Shown here one piece after another: positions 1 to 3,924 of a stretch of DNA of 6,631 nucleotides. Below the pieces are notes generated by a model. The model was given only the letters and a program-made list of their open reading frames with translations. It did not search any database and was not told where the DNA came from. Numbering within the stretch: the stretch's first letter is position 1; every line of letters begins with the position of its first letter. Both the position numbers and the translations under genes were made by a program. This DNA comes from Erysipelotrichaceae bacterium (GTDB taxonomy: Bacteria > Bacillota_I > Bacilli_A > Erysipelotrichales > Erysipelotrichaceae): the NCBI GenBank assembly GCA_900770275.1, contig CAAGJS010000059.1, forward strand, positions 1 to 6,631, read 5' to 3'.

Positions 1-18
1 AATCTCCCGCAGGAGATT
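1..18 (-). terminator. Hairpin at the 3' end of the hydrolase gene, probable terminator cut by the window edge
   Basis: A perfect 7-bp inverted repeat (AATCTCC, loop of 4, GGAGATT) starts exactly at the stop codon of the minus-strand hydrolase gene. A stem directly after a stop is typical of an intrinsic terminator. The T-run that would prove it would lie to the left of base 1 and cannot be seen. Read on the plus strand it is followed by no T-run, so a plus-strand terminator is unlikely. Confidence 0.45.
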
Positions 19-806
19 CAGTCATGGTTCCAGGAACACTGGGCCAGCAGAGGGCAGTGGTCACTGGGTGCCTTGCCCATGTAAAGACTCGTGATGATGC
101 GGCAGCACTTTGCGTCCATGTCTTTCGAAACAAAGATGTGATCGATCGGCATGTGGCGGTGGAACGTAGATGCGAAACGGTCACGGATCGTCGCACCCTG
201 TCTGGGCGCGAGATCCTTGATTTCAAGCGGATCACTCGGGGTAGAGAGAAGAGTGATCGCTGCCGAAACACGGGTCGCATTGAAGTCGCCGGTGAGGATG
301 AGGAATTCACCTTTTCTGCGTTTCAGCAGCTCATTGCGCAGCACTAGGGCCTGCCGTGTACGCACCGCAGGAAGGACGTGATCCAGATGCGTGTTCGCAA
401 AGGTAAATATCGTTCCATCACTGCGATCCTGCAGAATACCGATGGTAGCGATGCGGGGATAAATGGATCCGGGATAGAAGGAACCGCACTTATCCGGTGT
501 ATCCGAGAGCCAGAAGGTGCTGCCGGAAAGGATATCGAAGCGATCCTTCTTGAACAGGATGCAGCAGCGTTCATTGGCGTAGAGATCCTCATTGCCGCGT
601 GCCTTTCCATAGAACTGATAGGCATCAAAGGTATGGGGCAGGAAGGGGACCATATCATCCGTCAGCTCCTGGATCCCGATGAGGTCGGGGTCATTCCAGC
701 GGATCAGTTCCTCAATGGAACTGACACGATCCTCAAAGGCCATCGATCCGATGTTGAGGGGACCGGTGTTCTTGAGATTGAGACTCATGATGGAATAGTC
801 AGCCAT
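18..806 (-). CDS. Endonuclease/exonuclease/phosphatase-family metal-dependent hydrolase
   Basis: A 262-residue protein with the full motif set of the DNase I/EEP fold. Numbered from the ATG at 806 these are Asn10 in SLNLKN, Glu47 in IGIQE, NTHLDH at 138-143, TGDFNA at 172-177, IDHIF at 221-225 and SDH at 248-250. Also present is the FWLSDTP segment (98-104) followed by PRIAT, a layout typical of the COG3568-type hydrolases. These use a divalent metal to cut phosphodiester or phosphomonoester bonds; the substrate cannot be told from sequence. There is no signal peptide, so it should act in the cytoplasm. The start is uncertain. ATG at 806 places the first beta strand as usual for the family, but a GTG at 812 and an ATG at 788 are also in frame, and the nearest purine-rich stretch (AAAGTGGG) is a weak, distant ribosome site. 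It lies downstream of metK behind a strong terminator and may rely on read-through or a weak promoter (TATAGA just before the start). Confidence 0.88.
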   Translation of the reverse strand: MADYSIMSLNLKNTGPLNIGSMAFEDRVSSIEELIRWNDPDLIGIQELTDDMVPFLPHTFDAYQFYGKARGNEDLYANERCCILFKKDRFDILSGSTFWLSDTPDKCGSFYPGSIYPRIATIGILQDRSDGTIFTFANTHLDHVLPAVRTRQALVLRNELLKRRKGEFLILTGDFNATRVSAAITLLSTPSDPLEIKDLAPRQGATIRDRFASTFHRHMPIDHIFVSKDMDAKCCRIITSLYMGKAPSDHCPLLAQCSWNHD

Positions 807-835
807 ATACACATTCTATAGCCCACTTTCTGAAA

Positions 836-874
836 TGCAAAAGAAAAGAAAACCGCCCGCGGTGCGGACGGTTT
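836..874 (-). terminator. Intrinsic terminator of metK
   Basis: On the minus strand an 11-bp stem (arms 864-874 and 850-860, one G-T wobble, loop of 3) is followed by a T-rich run interrupted only by single C bases (about 836-849). It begins about 20 bases after the metK stop. It sits between metK and the hydrolase gene, so it should end most metK transcripts. Confidence 0.93.
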
Positions 875-893
875 CGATTGAATCATTGACAGA

Positions 894-1985
894 TCAGAGC
901 TCGATCTTCTTGAACGCTTCCCAAGGCAGACCGGCTCTTCCGAAGTGACCATAGTTCGTTGTGGTCGCATAGATCGGACGGCGCAGATCCAGCTCCTTGA
1001 TGATGTTGGAAACAGAGAAGTCAAAGTTCTTGTTGATGATGTCGAGCAGCTCTTCGTTCGTGTACTTGGAGGTACCGAATGTCTGAACGTTGACGCTCAT
1101 CGGACGCGGCTCACCAATGGCATAGGCAAGCTCAATCTGGCACTTGTGAGCCAGGCCGTTAGCAACGACGTTGCGGCACACATAACGTGCATAGTAAGCT
1201 GCGGAACGGTCAACCTTGGTCGGATCCTTACTGGAGAAGCAGCCGCCGCCGATCGGGGCATATCCACCATAGGAGTCAACGACAATCTTACGGCCTGTTG
1301 TTCCCGAGTCACCCCAGGATCCGCCGAGAATGAAGGATCCGGACGGGTTGATCAGATACTTGGTATTCTCATCAACAAGCTTCGGATCAACAACCGGCTT
1401 GATGACCTTTTCCATGACGCACTTGCGGATCTCTTCCTGCGAAACATCTGCCGTGTGCTGTGTTGAAACGACGATCGTATCGATGCGCTTCAGCTTGCCA
1501 TCCTCATATTCAGCGGTAACCTGTGTCTTTCCATCCGGACGCAGGAACGGTGTCTGACGACGAACCGTTTCAAGCTGCTTAGCCAGCTTATGAGCGCAGT
1601 CGATGGCAAACGGCATCAGATCTTCCGTCTCATCATCGGCATAACCGAACATGATGCCCTGGTCACCAGCGCTGATCTCATCGTGAGCGACAGCACTGTT
1701 GATTTCGGAAGACTGCTTGTTGACCTTGACCATGACATGGTATTCCTCGTCATAGCCGATCTGCTTCATGACGCCAAGAGCGATCTTTTCATAATCGATG
1801 TTAGCGGTTGTTCCAGCTTCGCCATAAACCAAGATCAGATCATCCTTGATGGTAGCTTCAACAGCCATGTGTGCATCCGGATCCTGACGGATTGCCTCAT
1901 CGAGAATCGAGTCCGCAATCAGATCGCAGACCTTATCCGGATGTCCGCTTGTAACAGACTCGGATGAGAAATAGTACTTAGACAT
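894..1985 (-). CDS. metK: S-adenosylmethionine synthetase (methionine adenosyltransferase)
   Basis: MetK joins ATP and methionine to form SAM, releasing phosphate and diphosphate, in the cytoplasm. Visible signatures are GHPDK (14-18, with His15, Asp17, Lys18), AGDQG (106-110), RPDGKTQV (Lys153), GDSGTTGRK (Asp226, Arg232, Lys233) and GGGCFSSKDPTKVDRSAAY (Lys253, Lys257, Asp259). These match the ATP, phosphate and metal ligands known for E. coli MetK. The start at 1985 is fixed by the protein start MSKYYFSSES and by GAAGGAG 8 bases upstream; an in-frame extension to 2171 would read through the riboswitch. At 363 residues it is shorter than E. coli (384) or B. subtilis (about 400) MetK. About 8 residues are missing between IGY and the gate loop, 3 or more in the gate loop, and the C-terminal tail is clipped. 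Some usually fixed residues differ (APIGGGCF for ARHGGGAF). All catalytic residues are present, so it is probably active. It is probably feedback-controlled by its leader. Confidence 0.97.
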   Translation of the reverse strand: MSKYYFSSESVTSGHPDKVCDLIADSILDEAIRQDPDAHMAVEATIKDDLILVYGEAGTTANIDYEKIALGVMKQIGYDEEYHVMVKVNKQSSEINSAVAHDEISAGDQGIMFGYADDETEDLMPFAIDCAHKLAKQLETVRRQTPFLRPDGKTQVTAEYEDGKLKRIDTIVVSTQHTADVSQEEIRKCVMEKVIKPVVDPKLVDENTKYLINPSGSFILGGSWGDSGTTGRKIVVDSYGGYAPIGGGCFSSKDPTKVDRSAAYYARYVCRNVVANGLAHKCQIELAYAIGEPRPMSVNVQTFGTSKYTNEELLDIINKNFDFSVSNIIKELDLRRPIYATTTNYGHFGRAGLPWEAFKKIEL

Positions 1986-1993
1986 AAAAAATG

Positions 1994-2000
1994 CTCCTTC
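1994..2000 (-). promoter_or_regulatory. metK Shine-Dalgarno, predicted target of the riboswitch
   Basis: GAAGGAG lies 8 bases before the metK ATG and decides the start. The same seven bases can pair with CTCTTTC at 2030-2036 (one G-T wobble), which would hide the site from ribosomes. Confidence 0.85.
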
Positions 2001-2061
2001 CTTTTCTTTAAGTCTTTTCTTCAAGATTAGAAAGAGTATTGATGTGTTCTCTTTCTTTATC
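1994..2061 (-). promoter_or_regulatory. Predicted translational switch (expression platform) between aptamer and metK
   Basis: Two exclusive pairings are visible. In the first, AGAAAGAG (2049-2056) pairs perfectly with CTCTTTCT (2029-2036), extendable by GAT/ATC across a small internal loop into 2059-2061. That takes bases 2054-2061, the 3' arm of aptamer helix P1, and leaves the Shine-Dalgarno free. In the second, when P1 holds 2054-2061, CTCTTTC is free to pair with the Shine-Dalgarno GAAGGAG at 1994-2000. This gives OFF with ligand and ON without it. No terminator-type T-run follows either hairpin, so control looks translational. The mechanism is inferred from pairing alone. Confidence 0.6.
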
Positions 2062-2154
2062 GATGTCAGCGTTACCACCTTACGTTTCCATTTTCTCGCG
2101 CAGGTTGGTATGAGACCGATGAGCTGACCCTCTTGTCTCATTCCTGATAAAAGA
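2054..2154 (-). promoter_or_regulatory. SAM-clan riboswitch aptamer (S-box related, lacking P4) in the metK leader
   Basis: The minus-strand leader folds as a SAM-I-type core. P1 is TCTTTTATC (2146-2154) with GATAAAGA (2054-2061), one bulge. J1/2 is AGGA (2142-2145). P2 is ATGAGAC (2135-2141) with GTCTCAT (2110-2116), capped by GAG/CTC. P3 is ACC-AA-CCT (2102-2109) with AGG-T-GGT (2074-2080). The P2 loop GTCAG (2124-2128) pairs with CTGAC (2065-2069) as the pseudoknot. P3 keeps the SAM-I ligand pocket, an AA facing a single U inside the helix with the C-G pair below it. J1/2 keeps the conserved G, and P1 ends AUC/GAU. Unlike classic S-boxes, nothing lies between the pseudoknot strand and P1 where P4 should be, and the P2 internal loop is not a normal kink-turn. 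This resembles SAM-IV or SAM-I/IV forms. Its position before metK supports SAM as ligand. Confidence 0.8.
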
Positions 2155-2161
2155 CAACAGT

Positions 2162-2190
2162 ATTCAAGCATTTGATGGATTTAGAGTCAA
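2162..2190 (-). promoter_or_regulatory. metK promoter
   Basis: On the minus strand a TTGACT -35 box (2185-2190) is followed by a 17-base spacer and a TTGAAT -10 box (2162-2167), with TG in the extended -10 position. Transcription should start near 2155, so the RNA begins right at the first P1 arm of the aptamer. That fits a leader that is nothing but riboswitch. Confidence 0.75.
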
Positions 2191-2219
2191 CGAAGAGGGG
2201 GTATACAAATCAGGGGATG

Positions 2220-2248
2220 TGTAAACAGTTGATCCCTTTTGATATAAT
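2220..2248 (+). promoter_or_regulatory. Promoter of the AI-2E-family gene
   Basis: A perfect TATAAT at 2243-2248 is preceded by TGA, making an extended -10. The -35 position, 17 bases upstream, holds only TGTAAA (2220-2225), a weak match. The start would be near 2255, giving a leader of about 40 bases. It faces away from the metK promoter with about 30 bases between the two -35 regions. Confidence 0.7.
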
Positions 2249-2292
2249 GAAAAAATCAACAGAGCATCAGTCAAAAACAGAGGTAACAACGT

Positions 2293-3435
2293 ATGAAATT
2301 CAAACTGCCCGATCAGAACTGGAACCAGGTCTGGACCTACGTCATCAGCGGCATCATTCTGATCTGCATCTTCTTTCTCTTCCGCTACGGCAGTTCTGTG
2401 GCCGGTTTCTTTTCCACCATCAATAAGGGTCTGGCTCCCTTTGTCTGGGGCTTCGTGATCGCCTTTATCTGCGTACCGCTGCGGCGGGTGATTGAAACAA
2501 AGTGGCTTGCCAATACCAATCTCAAGCCGCGCACGAAGCGGGTGATCGGCGTCATCGGCACAATGACGGTCTTTGCGGTGGTGCTGATTTCGTTCTTTGC
2601 GATTCTGACGCCTCAGCTGATCTCTTCGATTGAGACGCTGGTTTCTTCGCTGGATACGTACATGAATCAGTTTGAAACATTCTTGCAGAATCTTGCGCAG
2701 AACAATGCCTCGGTGCTGAGCATCATTCAGAAGGTTCTGGATACTGTCACAAACATGCTGCAGAACATGCTCAACGGCACCGAGGGAATTCTCAATACGG
2801 TTCTCAACTATTCGGTCAGCGTCGTGACGAATGTCATCAACTTCTTCATCGGTGTGATCATTGCGGTCTATCTTCTGATGGATTCGGAGCGCTGGAAGCG
2901 GCAGCTGAAACGGGTTCTGTATGCAGTCTTCAACAGTGAAGCGGCCGGCGGCCTGATTTACTTTCTGCGGCTGTGTCAGCGGATGCTGAACAACTTCATT
3001 TTCGGAAAGGCTCTGGATTCATTGATCATCGGCATCGTCTGCGGCATCGTCTGTGCGATCATGCGTCTTCCGTATACGCCTCTGCTTGCCTTCATTGTGG
3101 GCATTACGAACATGATTCCGGTCTTCGGACCGTTTATCGGCGCGATTCCGTGCATCTTCATTCTGCTGATGATCAATCCGGTACAGGCACTGGAGTTTAC
3201 GGTATTCATTCTGATTCTGCAGCAGGTGGACGGAAATATTCTCGGCCCGAGAATTCTGGGCGATCAGATGGGGCTGCCGGCATTGTGGGTCATGTTTGCA
3301 ATCCTGATCGGCGGCCAGCTGTGGGGCGTCATCGGCATGTTCCTGGGCGTTCCGGTATTCTCCGTCTTCTATGTTCTGATCCGCGACTTCGTCAACCGCC
3401 GTCTGCGTGAAAAACGCATGAAGATCGATTCGTAA
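2293..3435 (+). CDS. AI-2E transporter family (PerM-like) multispanning membrane protein
   Basis: A 380-residue protein, the usual length for this family. Likely membrane segments lie near residues 14-30, 45-62, 84-106, 176-196, 238-258, 262-282, 284-304 and 330-362. An amphipathic, Asn/Gln-rich stretch (about 107-170) falls between the third and fourth. Family marks are ITNMIPVFGPFIGAIP (271-286), GNILGPRILGDQMGLPALWV (314-333) and a Gly-rich last segment, LIGGQLWGVIGMFLGVPVF (338-356). Members are proposed exporters. TqsA moves autoinducer-2 in E. coli, while others have been linked to ion or antiporter roles, so the name does not prove the cargo. The start has AGAGG about 9 bases upstream and follows an extended -10 promoter. 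It is a single-gene unit closed by its own terminator, so the neighbours do not suggest a substrate. The C-terminus is basic (RRLREKRMK), as expected for a cytoplasmic tail. Confidence 0.93.
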   Translation: MKFKLPDQNWNQVWTYVISGIILICIFFLFRYGSSVAGFFSTINKGLAPFVWGFVIAFICVPLRRVIETKWLANTNLKPRTKRVIGVIGTMTVFAVVLISFFAILTPQLISSIETLVSSLDTYMNQFETFLQNLAQNNASVLSIIQKVLDTVTNMLQNMLNGTEGILNTVLNYSVSVVTNVINFFIGVIIAVYLLMDSERWKRQLKRVLYAVFNSEAAGGLIYFLRLCQRMLNNFIFGKALDSLIIGIVCGIVCAIMRLPYTPLLAFIVGITNMIPVFGPFIGAIPCIFILLMINPVQALEFTVFILILQQVDGNILGPRILGDQMGLPALWVMFAILIGGQLWGVIGMFLGVPVFSVFYVLIRDFVNRRLREKRMKIDS

Positions 3436-3447
3436 TAATGCATGTTC

Positions 3448-3472
3448 AGCCGGGATGATTCCCGGCTTTTTT
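3448..3472 (+). terminator. Intrinsic terminator of the AI-2E-family gene
   Basis: A perfect 8-bp stem (AGCCGGGA, loop TGAT, TCCCGGCT) is followed by six T bases, starting 13 bases after the stop codon. Confidence 0.96.
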
Positions 3473-3475
3473 CTG

Positions 3476-3773
3476 GCGGAAAACAAGTGCAATGAAACTG
3501 AAAAAATCCTCATTTGCACCAAGGTGGTGGAAGAATATTCGTTTGACAAGATTGACAGCCTTCATGCTCAGTTGAAGCAATATATATGCGCATGCATGGA
3601 GAATACAACAGAGAAGATCTTCAAGACCTGGTGAATCTGATCCGGTTCATCCTGTCCGAGGCAAACAGCGGGTATGAAAAGACCGATTTATTTCTCAACA
3701 TGGCACTAAGCGCACCTGGAAAAGTGTGATATCGGAACCGGATGGCGAAAACCGTCAATCAATAAGCCTATGA
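3476..3773 (+). pseudogene. Probable decayed reading frame of unknown function with two frameshifts
   Basis: No intact gene lies here, but three coding-like pieces follow one another in successive frames. Piece one (to about 3580) encodes a stretch including KVVEEYSFDKIDSLHAQLKQ. Piece two (about 3586-3710) includes MRMHGEYNREDLQDLVNLIR and then FILSEANSGYEKTDLFLNMA. Piece three (about 3714-3773) reads TWKSVISEPDGENRQSISL before a TGA. Each junction needs removal of two bases, and each falls on a dinucleotide repeat: TATATAT at 3581-3587 and GCGC at 3710-3713. Joined, the pieces give a charged, helical-looking protein end of about 95 residues. I do not recognise the family. No start codon or ribosome site is evident, and the first piece begins right after the previous gene's terminator, so the 5' part is probably lost. 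The alternative is chance open frames in a spacer. Confidence 0.4.
3487..3519. repeat. Imperfect inverted repeat
   Basis: GTGCAATGA (3487-3495) faces TCATTTGCAC (3510-3519), complementary except for one bulged base, with a 14-base A-rich loop. No T-run follows, so it does not look like a terminator. It could be a processing hairpin in read-through RNA or chance. Confidence 0.4.
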
Positions 3774-3838
3774 CTACCACCCTGTTGCAAATAAGGATCT
3801 AACTGAAAGAACAGGGAATATCTCAAAATCAGAAGAAA

Positions 3839-3856
3839 TGTGAAAGCTTTGTGAAA
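3839..3856. promoter_or_regulatory. Two direct repeats one helical turn apart (Pho-box-like operator)
   Basis: TGTGAAA occurs at 3839-3845 and again at 3850-3856, 11 bp apart. On the minus strand this reads TTCACA-N5-TTCACA, which fits the TT(A/C/T)ACA repeats with 5-base spacers bound by PhoP in Bacillus, and more generally tandem sites of OmpR/PhoB-type response regulators. Only two units are visible, whereas known Pho boxes usually have more. The second unit overlaps the candidate -35 of the reductase promoter. Confidence 0.4.
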
Positions 3857-3876
3857 TGATGGGCACAAAGTATGTT
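3849..3876 (+). promoter_or_regulatory. Candidate promoter of the flavin reductase gene
   Basis: TTGTGA (3849-3854) and TATGTT (3871-3876) are separated by 16 bases, each matching 4 of 6 consensus positions. It is the best pair in the roughly 150 bases before the gene. It is weak enough that an activator could be needed, which would suit the overlapping direct repeats. Between 3774 and 3838 I see no other feature. Confidence 0.4.
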
Positions 3877-3910
3877 AGGATATTTCCGCAGAAATCAAAG
3901 GGATAACTGC

Positions 3911-3917
3911 AGGAGGG
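3911..3917 (+). promoter_or_regulatory. Strong ribosome binding site of the flavin reductase
   Basis: AGGAGGG ends 7 bases before the ATG at 3925, a near-perfect Shine-Dalgarno, which fixes this start and suggests high expression. Confidence 0.9.
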
Positions 3918-3924
3918 AAAGAGA

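Noticed and set aside
378..821. A 147-codon plus-strand frame opposite the hydrolase gene
   Set aside because: The minus-strand frame carries all EEP motifs; this one has no ribosome site or recognisable domain.
945..1466. A 173-codon plus-strand frame opposite metK
   Set aside because: Shadow of a highly conserved enzyme; no ribosome site, promoter or recognisable domain.
2062..2084. T-box leader, because GGTGGTAACGC resembles the T-box GGTGGTACCGCG motif
   Set aside because: No specifier hairpin, no exact T-box bulge and no downstream terminator; the same bases fit the P3 and pseudoknot strand of a SAM-clan aptamer much better, and metK is the target.
1986..2171. N-terminal extension of MetK by 62 residues
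   Set aside because: The frame is open, but the extension has no MetK similarity, lies over the riboswitch and includes the Shine-Dalgarno; the family start MSKYYF with GAAGGAG upstream is clear.
3492..3575. A 27-codon basic peptide frame starting ATG AAA CTG
   Set aside because: No ribosome site precedes it, it overlaps the coding-like remnant in another frame, and its first part falls in an inverted repeat.
3839..3858. Catabolite control (cre) site at TGAAAGCTTTGTGA
   Set aside because: It lacks the central CG and the second half does not match the inverted cre consensus; the direct-repeat reading is better.
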